The position numbers were made by a program, and so were the translations under genes. Positions 26,131-35,019 of a DNA stretch of 64,000 nt are shown here, one piece after another. The stretch is from an uncultured Actinomycetes bacterium (GTDB taxonomy: Bacteria > Actinomycetota > Acidimicrobiia > Acidimicrobiales > RAAP-2), in contig CAIQGE010000009.1 in the NCBI GenBank assembly GCA_903871335.1, forward strand, positions 1-64,000, read 5' to 3'. The notes under the pieces are model-generated. The model made no database searches, was not told where the DNA came from, and worked only from the letters and a program-made list of their open reading frames with translations. Within the stretch, counting starts at the first letter, position 1; each line of letters begins with the position of its first letter.

Positions 26131-27290
26131 GCCTCCACGAGCGAGCGGACGCCGCCATAGAGGCCCGACGCCAGGACTTGGTGTCGCTCAGTCGCACCGT
26201 TCACGCGAATCCCGAAATGGGATACGAGGAGTTCATCTCCTCCGCCGCCACCTCAGCGGCAGCGGAAGCCGCCGGATTTACCGTGGAACGAGGAATCGCG
26301 AATCGCCCCACGGCATTTCGCGCCACCGCCGGATCGGGATCTCTCAGGATCGCCCTGTGTGCGGAATTCGACGCCTTGCCGGATGTTGGTCACGCGTGTG
26401 GCCACAACATCATCGCGGCCTCATCAGTGGGTGCCGCCATTGGTCTCGCCGCAGTCGCCGATGACCTCGACCTCGAAGTGATCCTCCTCGGCACACCATC
26501 CGAAGAAGGCGGCGGCGGCAAAATTGATCTGATCAACGCCGGCTATTTCGACGACGTCCACGCGGCGATGATGATTCACCCGTGGCCCACTGAGCGCCTG
26601 GAGGCGACCTGTCTTGCCGTGGACCACTTCGATGTCACCTATACCGGCAAGGATGCGCACGCGTCGGCCGCTCCGTGGGAAGGTCGCAACGCGCTGGACG
26701 CCGTGACCGTCGCGAACGTCGCCATCGCCCTGCTCCGCCAACAATTGCCTCCCGGCGATCAGATTCACGGGATTATCGCTGAAGGTGGCTCGGCCGCGAA
26801 CATAATTCCCGCTCGCACAGTGGCGCGATTTATGTGTCGTTCGGTAACGGCCGAGCGATTGGCGGCCCTGCGTACGAGAGTGAATGCCTGCTTTACCGCC
26901 GGCGCTCTCGCGACCGGGTGCGAGGTCACGATCGAGGATCTAGGCCATCAGTTCTCGCACATGGTGTCCGACCGTGATTTACTCGCCCACTACCGACGCG
27001 AAGCTGAATCATTGGGTCGTCGTTTCGATCTTGATGACGAGGGAGCACCACTCCCGACGATTTCGACCGACATGGCCAATGTCTCACTGGTCGTGCCGTC
27101 GATACATCCCCTTTTGCGTATCGAAACGCACGGTGCCGTCAATCATCAGCCGGAGTTCACCGCCGCGTGCATCACGCCGTCGGCGGACACGGCAATTGTT
27201 GACGGCGCGCGAGCGCTTGCGCGCACTGCGATTGATGCTGCGACGGACGAGCCACTGCGTGCACGCCTCCTCGCACGAGTGTCCTCATGA
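26127..27290 (+). CDS. M20-family amidohydrolase/aminoacylase
   Basis: The 387-residue protein resembles M20D amidohydrolases such as AbgB and the PM20D2 dipeptidases: HANPEMGYEE at 25-34, the metal motif DVGHACGHN, EEGGGGK and a dimerisation domain with HASAAPWEGRNALDA. It likely hydrolyses N-acyl amino acids or dipeptides in the cytoplasm. Its GTG overlaps the carboxylase stop (GTGA), so it is translated with it; the biochemical reason is unclear. Confidence 0.88.
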   Translation: MSLHERADAAIEARRQDLVSLSRTVHANPEMGYEEFISSAATSAAAEAAGFTVERGIANRPTAFRATAGSGSLRIALCAEFDALPDVGHACGHNIIAASSVGAAIGLAAVADDLDLEVILLGTPSEEGGGGKIDLINAGYFDDVHAAMMIHPWPTERLEATCLAVDHFDVTYTGKDAHASAAPWEGRNALDAVTVANVAIALLRQQLPPGDQIHGIIAEGGSAANIIPARTVARFMCRSVTAERLAALRTRVNACFTAGALATGCEVTIEDLGHQFSHMVSDRDLLAHYRREAESLGRRFDLDDEGAPLPTISTDMANVSLVVPSIHPLLRIETHGAVNHQPEFTAACITPSADTAIVDGARALARTAIDAATDEPLRARLLARVSS

Positions 27291-27583
27291 TCATCGAACA
27301 CGCCTGGCTACCGGTCACACCGGGACGGGAAGACGAGTTCGCGGCGGCGATGCGCGAGGCCCTTCCGATCATTGAGGCGGCCGACGGCTGTCACGGGGCT
27401 GAACTGCGCCAACAGGTCGAGGACCCCACTCGCTTCTTGCTCATCGTGCGTTGGGAGAGCGTGGAAGCTCACATGGAGGGCTTCCGCACATCGGAGTCAT
27501 TCGCCACGTGGCGAGCTTTGACCCACCCCTTCTACCGCGAGACGCCGAGCGTGACGCATTTCAGCGAGTCACTTCCCCGCTGA
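27287..27583 (+). CDS. ABM-domain protein (putative quinol monooxygenase)
   Basis: The 98-residue protein has the dimeric alpha-beta barrel of the antibiotic biosynthesis monooxygenase group: EHAWLPVTPGREDEF, ADGCHGAELRQQVEDP and LLIVRWESVEAHMEGFRTS. Members act as cofactor-free oxygenases or heme enzymes; the substrate cannot be deduced. It is coupled to the M20 gene by ATGA. Confidence 0.85.
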   Translation: MIIEHAWLPVTPGREDEFAAAMREALPIIEAADGCHGAELRQQVEDPTRFLLIVRWESVEAHMEGFRTSESFATWRALTHPFYRETPSVTHFSESLPR

Positions 27584-27586
27584 GGG

Positions 27587-29170
27587 TCAGTTCGGCTGGT
27601 ACACCCCAAATTCGGCTCGCAGAACATCGGCCACTTCACCGAGTGTTGCGAGATTCTTCAGCGCCGCCTTCATCGGGTACAGCACATTGGCTGTCCCACG
27701 CGCCGCCGTCGCGAGATCCTCCAACGATGCCGCTACCGCCGCGTTGTCGCGTCGGCCCTTCAGCTCACTAACACGCGCCACCTGGGCGCGCTGCTGCTCC
27801 ACGTCGACCGGGAACACGTCCGTCTTGGTGCCTTCGGTCTCGACGAACTTGTTGACGCCGACCACTACTTTCTCGCCACGGTCCACCGCGCGGGCGAAGT
27901 CATAGGCCGCCGACTCAATTTCGTCCTGCATGTAGCGCGCCTCAATCGCTGCGACCGCGCCGCCTTGAGCGTCGATGGCGGCGATGTACTCGCGAGCTCG
28001 CGCTTCGACTTCATCGGTCAATGACTCCACGAAGTACGAGCCCGCGAGCGGGTCCACGGTGTCGGCCACGCCGGACTCGTACCCCACAATTTGCTGTGTG
28101 CGTAGGGCGAGCTTGGCGGCCTGTTCTGTCGGCAGTCCCAACGCTTCATCAAATCCATTCGTGTGCAGTGACTGCGTGCCACCCAAGGCCGCCGCGAGTG
28201 CCTGCATGGACACGCGAACGACGTTGTTGATCGGCTGCTGAGCGGTGAGCGTGGATCCACCGGTTTGCGTGTGAAACCGGAGCATCATGGAACGCGGATC
28301 GGTCGCTCCGAAGCGTTCGCGCATGATGGACGCCCACAAGCGGCGCGCGGCGCGGAACTTGGCTACTTCCTCGAAGAGATTGTTGTGGGCGTTGAAAAAG
28401 AAACTCAGTCGTGGCGCGAACTCATCAAGCGAAAGACCTGCGGCCAACGCGGCCTCCACGTACGCGACGCCATTGGCGAGGGTGAAGGCGATCTCCTGCA
28501 CGGCGGTCGATCCCGCTTCACGGATGTGGTAGCCCGAGATGGAAATCGTGTTCCAGTTCGGCATCTCTTTCGCGCAGTACGAGAACGTGTCGACAATGAG
28601 ACGCATCGAAGGACGCGGTGGGTAGATGTACGTCCCGCGCGCCACGTATTCCTTCAAGATGTCGTTTTGAATCGTGCCGCGCAGTTGGTCGCCCCGCACG
28701 CCTTGCTCTTCACCCACCAACTGGTACAGAAGGAGAAGTGTCGAGGCCGTCGCGTTGATCGTCATCGAGGTGGTGACCGTATCGAGAGGGAGTTCGTTCA
28801 GAAGAAGGCGCATGTCCTCGAGTGAGGAAATGGCGACGCCCACTTTTCCCACTTCGCCCTCGGCGCGAGCGTGATCAGCGTCGTACCCCATTTGAGTAGG
28901 CAAGTCGAATGCGCAGCTCAGGCCGGTCTGACCGGCGTTGAGAAGAAACTTAAAACGCTCGTTCGTGGCCTCCGCCGTCCCGAATCCGGCGTACTGACGC
29001 ATCGTCCATAAGCGACCCCGGTACATCGTGGGGTGTACGCCACGCGTATACGGAAATTCCCCCGGTGCCCCGAGCGAGCGGACCGGATCGAAACCAGACA
29101 GGTCTTCGGAGTTGTACACCGGCTGGATGACAATGCCGGAGTCAGTGGTGCGTTCGTCGGAGTTACTCAC
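27587..29170 (-). CDS. Methylmalonyl-CoA mutase large subunit, without B12-binding domain
   Basis: The 527-residue protein is the TIM-barrel half of an adenosylcobalamin acyl-CoA mutase. The residues that mark methylmalonyl-CoA specificity are kept: Tyr60 in RQYAGF (the Tyr89 equivalent, Phe in isobutyryl-CoA mutase) and Arg178 in EYVARGT (the Arg207 equivalent). The cobalamin domain must be a separate small subunit, which is not in the window. GTG 29170 is eight bases after TATCCT (complement 29179-29184) and has no ribosome site. The carboxylase alpha chain and the cobalamin adenosyltransferase in this window fit a propionyl-CoA to succinyl-CoA route. Confidence 0.93.
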   Translation of the reverse strand: MSNSDERTTDSGIVIQPVYNSEDLSGFDPVRSLGAPGEFPYTRGVHPTMYRGRLWTMRQYAGFGTAEATNERFKFLLNAGQTGLSCAFDLPTQMGYDADHARAEGEVGKVGVAISSLEDMRLLLNELPLDTVTTSMTINATASTLLLLYQLVGEEQGVRGDQLRGTIQNDILKEYVARGTYIYPPRPSMRLIVDTFSYCAKEMPNWNTISISGYHIREAGSTAVQEIAFTLANGVAYVEAALAAGLSLDEFAPRLSFFFNAHNNLFEEVAKFRAARRLWASIMRERFGATDPRSMMLRFHTQTGGSTLTAQQPINNVVRVSMQALAAALGGTQSLHTNGFDEALGLPTEQAAKLALRTQQIVGYESGVADTVDPLAGSYFVESLTDEVEARAREYIAAIDAQGGAVAAIEARYMQDEIESAAYDFARAVDRGEKVVVGVNKFVETEGTKTDVFPVDVEQQRAQVARVSELKGRRDNAAVAASLEDLATAARGTANVLYPMKAALKNLATLGEVADVLRAEFGVYQPN

Positions 29171-29229
29171 GCTTCGAAAGGATAGGCGTTCTGCCACCAC
29201 GAGCGATCCAAACGTGACACCATGGCACC

Positions 29230-30330
29230 ATGTCGCACCCGCACCGCCGACTTCTCATTGTGATAGCCAATGGCGGTCGCGGTGGCATGCAATCACAGGT
29301 GCGTCTGATCGCCGGAGAACTCGCGAGACGCGGACACGCGGTGACGTTGGCCGTCGGTCCGGGGGAATTTGCGCCCGTCGACGGCACCGTCCTGGTTCGT
29401 CTTCCCGCGCTGTCGTCGCGACACCCCCTTCGCTTTCGCCGAGCTCTGCGCCGCGTCGTTCGCGTGGTCCAACCAGACATCACCCATGGTCACGGACTTC
29501 GGCTCGCGCCGTTTTTTCGCTGGGCCCGCGTGCCCCGACCCGTCGTCACGTGTCACGGCATCGATCCGGAACGCGCGCGCCGCACGATCGATGCGGTGCG
29601 CTACAGCGCAGTGCCAGTCGTGGCCTGCGGCGAGGGACCGCGACTGCTGCTCGCCTCGCACGGCCTAACGAGTCGAGTCATCAACAATGCGCTCGGAGAA
29701 TCCCCGGAACCTCGTACACGCGACGAACTACTTAGAACCTTTGACCTGAGTGGCGCTCGACCCATCGTGGTCTTGCCCGCCCGCTACTCCGAACAGAAGA
29801 ACCACGTCCAACTCCTCTCAGCTCTTCGCGCCGTGCGCCTGACATTGGGTGACGATTCGCCGGACGTCGTATGCGTCGGCGATGGACCACTCTTCGCGGA
29901 GATTGCCGCCGACGCGCGGGTACCGGGCGAACGACCCCTCGTGGAATGTCGACCCTTTGCTCCGAACGCCGGCGCCTGGCTCGCGGCGAGCGATTTCTTC
30001 ATCTTGCCGTCCCGTTGGGAGGGCCAACCTCTCGTGGTCCTCGAAGCGCTCGCGGCTGGATTGAGCGTCGTGTCCTCGACACCCACGGGAGTAGAAGACC
30101 TCGTCATTGACGGTGTGAACGGCCGACGCGTCAGCGGGCCGGCGGGATTGGCGGACACGATCGTCGAGTGGTGTCGTGATCCGTCGTCGCGTCCTTTCGA
30201 CGACACATCGACCCGCGAACTGCTCGCACAGCACTCCCTCGGCGTCGTGGCGGATGCCCACGAGCAGTTGTACGCAGAACTCGTCGGCGGTGGGGATGAA
30301 CCCGCGTCGGCGGTGCGCGTGGCAGGCTAG
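29230..30330 (+). CDS. Family 4 glycosyltransferase
   Basis: The 366-residue protein has a GT-B fold. The donor-binding half contains [20 protein letters not shown] and the GT4 signature [21 protein letters not shown], with the EX7E acidic residues. The N-terminal [11 protein letters not shown] resembles the acceptor loop of retaining GT4 enzymes. Acceptor and sugar are unknown. It is divergent from the mutase gene and stands alone. Confidence 0.9.
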   Translation: MSHPHRRLLIVIANGGRGGMQSQVRLIAGELARRGHAVTLAVGPGEFAPVDGTVLVRLPALSSRHPLRFRRALRRVVRVVQPDITHGHGLRLAPFFRWARVPRPVVTCHGIDPERARRTIDAVRYSAVPVVACGEGPRLLLASHGLTSRVINNALGESPEPRTRDELLRTFDLSGARPIVVLPARYSEQKNHVQLLSALRAVRLTLGDDSPDVVCVGDGPLFAEIAADARVPGERPLVECRPFAPNAGAWLAASDFFILPSRWEGQPLVVLEALAAGLSVVSSTPTGVEDLVIDGVNGRRVSGPAGLADTIVEWCRDPSSRPFDDTSTRELLAQHSLGVVADAHEQLYAELVGGGDEPASAVRVAG

Positions 30331-30370
30331 TCCCGACTACATGCACTACTAGTAAAGGGAGAGTCACCTG

Positions 30371-31036
30371 GTGTTTTGTTCTGGATGCGGGACCGAACTC
30401 GGCACCAACGTCTCGTGCTCCGAGTGTGGCCGACCAGCCCAGTACACGACTCTTGAGGGACGAGGCATCGATCCGGAGTTGCGCGTACCGCTATCTGGCT
30501 GGTGGCACCGGGTGGGCGCCACCATCATTGATGGACTGGTCCTCATTGTTCCCGCGCTCATTGTGGGTGCATTCATCTCGTCGTCCACGTCGAGTCTGCT
30601 CGCGGGCTCCCTCGTCAGCATGGGCTATCAGGTGTTTTTACTCTCTTCCCACCGCGGACAGACCGTGGGAAATATGGCGGTCAAGACCCGCGTCATCCGA
30701 GCGATCCGGTCGGACAGTCCCGTGGCCCTCGGGCTGGGTCAAAGTTTCCTTCGATGGGCCTACGCCGGAGTTCCCACGGTGATCGTCACTCTCCTCGTCG
30801 GAAGCAAATTCAATGACGCTCTGATCTATATCCAAAATCTCCAGCAGAGTGGCACGGTCGTCACGGTGAACGACCTACCTCAATGGGTGCGTACTGACCT
30901 CACCGACACCGTCTCGGCCTTCGGTCTTCCGCTCCTCTACTTGCTCGCTGATCAGCTCACGCCTCTATGGACCCGCCGACGCCAAACGCTGCACGACATG
31001 GTGGCGCGCACCATTGTGGTCCGAACGGATATTTAA
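30371..31036 (+). CDS. RDD-family membrane protein with zinc ribbon
   Basis: The 221-residue protein begins with a four-cysteine zinc ribbon (C3, C6, C16, C19) and continues with an RDD domain: GWWHRVGATIIDGLVL, about four helices, and RRQTLHDMVARTIVV at the end. RDD proteins are integral membrane proteins, some linked to Na+/H+ exchange, mostly unknown. GTG 30371 follows AAAGGGAG. The TAA stop shares TTAA with the stop of the convergent gene. Confidence 0.88.
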   Translation: MFCSGCGTELGTNVSCSECGRPAQYTTLEGRGIDPELRVPLSGWWHRVGATIIDGLVLIVPALIVGAFISSSTSSLLAGSLVSMGYQVFLLSSHRGQTVGNMAVKTRVIRAIRSDSPVALGLGQSFLRWAYAGVPTVIVTLLVGSKFNDALIYIQNLQQSGTVVTVNDLPQWVRTDLTDTVSAFGLPLLYLLADQLTPLWTRRRQTLHDMVARTIVVRTDI

Positions 31037-32199
31037 GCCTTCAGCACCGCGTGAGGCATGCAGAACTCGTCGTACTCGGCAATCACGATCTCGCCGGCGT
31101 TCTCGCCGCACGCCGGGCAGGCCGGGTCGCGGCGAACTTTGAACGTGCGGAAACTCTCGTCGAGGGCGTCAAAGCTCAGCAAGCGACCAACCAATGGGTC
31201 GCCCAGTTCGAGCAGCACCTTGATCGTTTCGAGAGCCTGAATCGAGCCAACGATGCCCGGCAGAACACCCAGCACGCCCGCCTCCGCACAACTCGGGGCG
31301 AGTTCGGCCGGCGGTGGCTCGGGGATCATGCAGCGATAGCAAGGACCGACGTAGGGGTGAAAGACGGTGACCTGGCCCTCAAAACGGAAGATCGAACCGT
31401 GGACCACGGGGATCTTCTTCAACAACGCCGCGTCGTTCACCAAGTAGCGAGTCGGGAAATTATCGGTGCCGTCGACGATGATGTCGTATCCGTCAATGAT
31501 CGATAACACGTTGTCGGCCCCGAGACGAGTGTCGTAGGTGACCACCTTCAGGTCAGGATTCATCGCCGTCAACGTCTTCTTCGCCGAATCCACTTTGCGC
31601 TCACCAATACGGTCCAAGTTGTGGAGAATCTGGCGTTGCAGATTCGACGCGTCGACAACGTCCATGTCGATGATGCCAATCGTGCCCACGCCGGCGGCGG
31701 CTAAGTAGAGGGCGGCGGGTGAGCCGAGTCCTCCGGCGCCGAGCATCAAAACCTTGGCGTCCAACAATTTCTGCTGTCCGGCTTCGCCTACTTCGGGCAA
31801 CAGGAGGTGCCGCTGATAACGGTTTCGTTGGTCGGCGGTCAGCGTGCGGGGCGTCGTCCAGGGAAGGCCATCGTCCTTCCACTTGTTAAAGCCACCGATC
31901 ACCGAAACGACGTCGGTGTATCCCAGTTCTTGGAGGGTGCGCGCAGCGAAAGCGGAACGAACACCACCGGCGCAATAGACCGCGATGGGGGCGTTCTTGT
32001 CCGTGAGGCGGCCCTCAATGGAGAATTCCAACTGTCCCCGAGGAACGTGGACGGCACCGGGGACGGCACCCTGCTCGTATTCGTCGGGTTCTCGCACGTC
32101 GAGTAATTGAAAGTGGTCGAGGCGCGACGCTACTTCGGCGGCGTCAATCTCTCGAATCTCGGCCTTCGCCGCATTGAGTAGTTCTCGCGGTGTTGCCAT
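31033..32199 (-). CDS. Rhodanese-MoeB/ThiF adenylyltransferase
   Basis: The 388-residue protein has an N-terminal rhodanese domain (about 15-110, persulfide Cys76 in YCAGGVRS) and then an E1-like adenylating domain with GAGGLGSPAALYLAAAGVG, NLQRQI and two zinc CxxC pairs (CYRC, CPAC). It should adenylate and thiocarboxylate the C-terminus of a sulfur carrier such as MoaD or ThiS. In the known MoeZ/MoeBR proteins the rhodanese is C-terminal; here the order is reversed. A clear AGGAGG site precedes the ATG. Both MoaC and ThiE in the window are possible pathway partners. Confidence 0.92.
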   Translation of the reverse strand: MATPRELLNAAKAEIREIDAAEVASRLDHFQLLDVREPDEYEQGAVPGAVHVPRGQLEFSIEGRLTDKNAPIAVYCAGGVRSAFAARTLQELGYTDVVSVIGGFNKWKDDGLPWTTPRTLTADQRNRYQRHLLLPEVGEAGQQKLLDAKVLMLGAGGLGSPAALYLAAAGVGTIGIIDMDVVDASNLQRQILHNLDRIGERKVDSAKKTLTAMNPDLKVVTYDTRLGADNVLSIIDGYDIIVDGTDNFPTRYLVNDAALLKKIPVVHGSIFRFEGQVTVFHPYVGPCYRCMIPEPPPAELAPSCAEAGVLGVLPGIVGSIQALETIKVLLELGDPLVGRLLSFDALDESFRTFKVRRDPACPACGENAGEIVIAEYDEFCMPHAVLKA

Positions 32200-32282
32200 G
32201 GTGGCCTCCTAGACGAACGGGAAGTAAAGATTACCATTTTGGTCGGGATTTGATTCACGGTGTCTTTGCTAGACCACGAGGC

Positions 32283-32879
32283 ATGGAACTACGCACGGCG
32301 CTCGAACAACGACGGATGATTCGTAGTTTTGACGGCACGCCCGTGGACGTCACCAACCTCGAAGAACTGTGCGCACAGGCCCTGCGAGCACCCAGCGCGG
32401 GCAATAGCGCGGGCGTGTACTTCATCGTTGGCGGCGTCGACCGTGTGCATGAGTACATCGAGGTCGCCACCGACCCCACCTGGCGAGAACGATCTCGTCG
32501 AATTGACGGGCTGGCTCGCGCCGGTGGTGTGGTTCTCGTCGCCAGTGATCCGGCAACATATCTCTCTCGCTACGCGGCCGCCGACAAAGTGTCGTCGGGA
32601 CTGAGTGATCGAGCGGCGTGGCAGGTTCCCTACTGGCACACGGACGCCGCCATGGCCACCATGGCCCTGCTGCTACTGCTGGAGGAGGAGGCGTTGCAAG
32701 CGACCCTGTGGGGCAACTTTCGCCACGATGAAGCCGTCAAGGAGTGGGCCGGAATACCGCCAACATGGGAGTTATTCGGAACTGTGTTACTCGGACGCGG
32801 TGACGGCGCTGATCACCGTTCCGCGTCTCTTGACCGCACGACGCCGACGCGCGCCCAGCGCGTCCTACGCGTTCGCTGA
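32283..32879 (+). CDS. Nitroreductase-family flavoprotein
   Basis: The 198-residue protein shows the nitroreductase FMN fold: RRMIRSFDGTPVD near the start, RAPSAGNSAGVYFIVG and the helical DAAMATMALLLLLEEEALQATLWGNF. Substrates of such enzymes range from nitroaromatics to quinones. ATG 32283 is preceded by GAGG. It overlaps pepA tail to tail by 15 bases. Confidence 0.85.
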   Translation: MELRTALEQRRMIRSFDGTPVDVTNLEELCAQALRAPSAGNSAGVYFIVGGVDRVHEYIEVATDPTWRERSRRIDGLARAGGVVLVASDPATYLSRYAAADKVSSGLSDRAAWQVPYWHTDAAMATMALLLLLEEEALQATLWGNFRHDEAVKEWAGIPPTWELFGTVLLGRGDGADHRSASLDRTTPTRAQRVLRVR

Positions 32880-34367
32880 GACGTTGCTCAAGTATTCGAG
32901 AATCGTCCGAGCGGTAAACGCCGTGGCTCCCTTGGTGTAATAGCCGCGAGCCGCATCGGATCGCCCCGGTCCCGCAATGTCAAAGTGCGCCCAGGGCAAT
33001 GAGTTGGTAAAACGACGCAGCAACAAAGCCGCAGAAATAGCGCCCGCCTTGCCCGGTTTGCCAATGTTCTTCATATCGGCGACATCGGATTCGATGTGTG
33101 ACTCGTAATTCTCAAAGAGCGGAAGTCGACACAGCGCCTCTCCGGAGGCGGCGCTCGCGAGGAGGAGCTGCTCGGCGAGCGCGTCATCGGACGCAAAGAG
33201 CCCTCCGATCTCATCTCCCAACGCGACGTTCTGCGCGCCGGTCAAAGTGGCGACATCGATAATGGCGTCCGGCTCCAATTCTGCGGCGAGGGACAAGCCA
33301 TCCGCCAAAATCAGACGACCCTCGGCGTCCGTATTGAGCACCTCGATGGTCATGCCGTTTCGAATCGTCAAGACGTCGCCGGGCTTGACCGCGCGGTGGC
33401 TCGGAAGGTTCTCGGTCATCGGCGCAATGGCGGTGACCTTGATGCTCAGGCCCAACTCCGCAGCGGCGCCTATGACGCTCAGCACGACGGCCGCACCCGT
33501 CATGTCCGTCTTCATCGTCATCATGCCCTCGCCGGACTTCAGCGACAAGCCTCCCGAGTCGAAGGTCACACCCTTGCCCACCAGAACCACGTGCGGGAGA
33601 TCCTCCTCAGGACGCGGGTCGTAGGTGGCGAGTACCAATCGAGGAGGCTGGGCCGAACCTTGACTCACGCCCAAGAGTCCGCCGAGGCGCTCGTCTTCGA
33701 TCTTGGATTCCGCCCACGATGACACGCTGACGTGCTCCAGGGCCTCCAAGCGCTGCACCGCTCGCTTGGCTAGCTCCTTCGGCGGCAAGTCGCCGGCGGG
33801 GGTGTCAATCAAACGCTTCGCCCAATTCACGGCATTGCCCACCGTCACGCCCGCGGCGACACCCGACGCCAGGGCGTCGTGGAACTCGACGGTCGGCAAC
33901 GGACCCACCGGAACGATCACCAATTCGGCCGCTTCTTCGTCGCCACCGCGGTAGCGGTACGACGACAAGAGAGCTCCCTCGACGATTGCTTGGGTGACGC
34001 GATGGGGTTCACTCACGTCCTCGAGGGCGAGCAACAAGGCGACGGAATTCCCACTCGCCGACTTCGACACGGCCGCGCCGATACGTCGCCACTCGTCGAG
34101 TTCGTTGAGCGATTCGCTGCCACCGGACACGAAGAGGAGGTCCGATCCGCCGACGGACCGCAGCGTCGTCGTCGACGCAACCGCCGATGACAGACCTTGC
34201 CGCTGCGCCCAAGCGGCGCTCACACTCTTGGGAATGTCAATGCCCGCAACGTGGGCCGGCACGGAGTGGGACACTCGGAACTCTTGGTCGTCGCCACGAG
34301 CCACAACGGCGATCACCGTGACATTGTCCGCGTCATTCGTTGTGCCCAGTCGTGCGGTTCGTTCCAT
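32865..34367 (-). CDS. pepA: Leucyl aminopeptidase (M17)
   Basis: The 500-residue enzyme removes N-terminal residues using two metal ions. The signature NTDAEGRLILADGL is complete, and the metal site GKGVTFDSGGLSLK is present. The start at 34367 is the second of two adjacent ATG codons and lies five bases after GGAGG, better than the first (two bases). The gene begins 14 bases after the stop of the adenosyltransferase, so the two are an operon. Confidence 0.95.
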   Translation of the reverse strand: MERTARLGTTNDADNVTVIAVVARGDDQEFRVSHSVPAHVAGIDIPKSVSAAWAQRQGLSSAVASTTTLRSVGGSDLLFVSGGSESLNELDEWRRIGAAVSKSASGNSVALLLALEDVSEPHRVTQAIVEGALLSSYRYRGGDEEAAELVIVPVGPLPTVEFHDALASGVAAGVTVGNAVNWAKRLIDTPAGDLPPKELAKRAVQRLEALEHVSVSSWAESKIEDERLGGLLGVSQGSAQPPRLVLATYDPRPEEDLPHVVLVGKGVTFDSGGLSLKSGEGMMTMKTDMTGAAVVLSVIGAAAELGLSIKVTAIAPMTENLPSHRAVKPGDVLTIRNGMTIEVLNTDAEGRLILADGLSLAAELEPDAIIDVATLTGAQNVALGDEIGGLFASDDALAEQLLLASAASGEALCRLPLFENYESHIESDVADMKNIGKPGKAGAISAALLLRRFTNSLPWAHFDIAGPGRSDAARGYYTKGATAFTARTILEYLSNVSANA

Positions 34368-34381
34368 CATGTCCTCCGGTT

Positions 34382-34933
34382 TCACAGGCTCCGCGCGCTT
34401 TGTCGCGCCGTACGGTGATGAGGCCCTTCGGCCCATCGCGCCATCGTCCACGCTAAATCACTCAGCCGATTCAGGTACGGAACAACGTATGAACCATCGA
34501 GCGGATAGGCCACGGCCACTCGTTCCGCGCGCCGAATGACAGTTCGCGCCACGTCGAGCGCCGCCGACGTTGAGTTCTCGCCGGGCACGACGAATTCCTT
34601 CGGCATCACGATCTCGGTGGAGAGGGCGTCAATCTCGGTTTCGAGGCGCGACACCATGGCGTCTGTGACTAGGGACGCCTCCGGCTTGAGTTTGTGGCGA
34701 TTTTCGGGCAACGTCGCGACTTCGGCCATGAGGACCCACAGGTCTCGCTCGAGGGAGATCAACAGAACGTTCAAATGGCTGTCGCTCTCGGTCAGGGACC
34801 TCGCCCAACCCAATGCCGCCTGGGCCTCATCAACGGCGCCATTCACCTCAATGGGTTCGGCGCTCTTCGGGACGCGACCGCCGAAGTACAAGCCCGTGGT
34901 TCCGTTGTCGCCATCTCGCGTATAGATCGTCAC
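34382..34933 (-). CDS. PduO-type cob(I)alamin adenosyltransferase
   Basis: The 183-residue enzyme makes adenosylcobalamin from cob(I)alamin and ATP. Family marks are YTRDGDNGTTGL (4-15) and RTVIRRAERVAV near residue 135. It can supply the cofactor for the methylmalonyl-CoA mutase in this window. GTG 34933 is exactly six bases after TACGCT (complement 34940-34945), so a leaderless mRNA is likely. No B12 riboswitch fits in the 86-base gap to metH. Confidence 0.93.
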   Translation of the reverse strand: MTIYTRDGDNGTTGLYFGGRVPKSAEPIEVNGAVDEAQAALGWARSLTESDSHLNVLLISLERDLWVLMAEVATLPENRHKLKPEASLVTDAMVSRLETEIDALSTEIVMPKEFVVPGENSTSAALDVARTVIRRAERVAVAYPLDGSYVVPYLNRLSDLAWTMARWAEGPHHRTARQSARSL

Positions 34934-35019
34934 GATGCGAGCGTACTGGTCGCGCGAAAGAAACTCCTCCCCTCGCGAACTTCAGCAACGCAAGAGCCAA
35001 CCACTAGCCTTGGCTACCC

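Noticed and set aside
27587-29170. Isobutyryl-CoA or 2-hydroxyisobutyryl-CoA mutase
   Set aside because: Tyr60 and Arg178, the methylmalonyl-CoA specificity residues, are both kept.
34934-35019. Cobalamin riboswitch between the adenosyltransferase and metH
   Set aside because: Only 86 bases, no B12-box-like sequence, and the adenosyltransferase appears leaderless.
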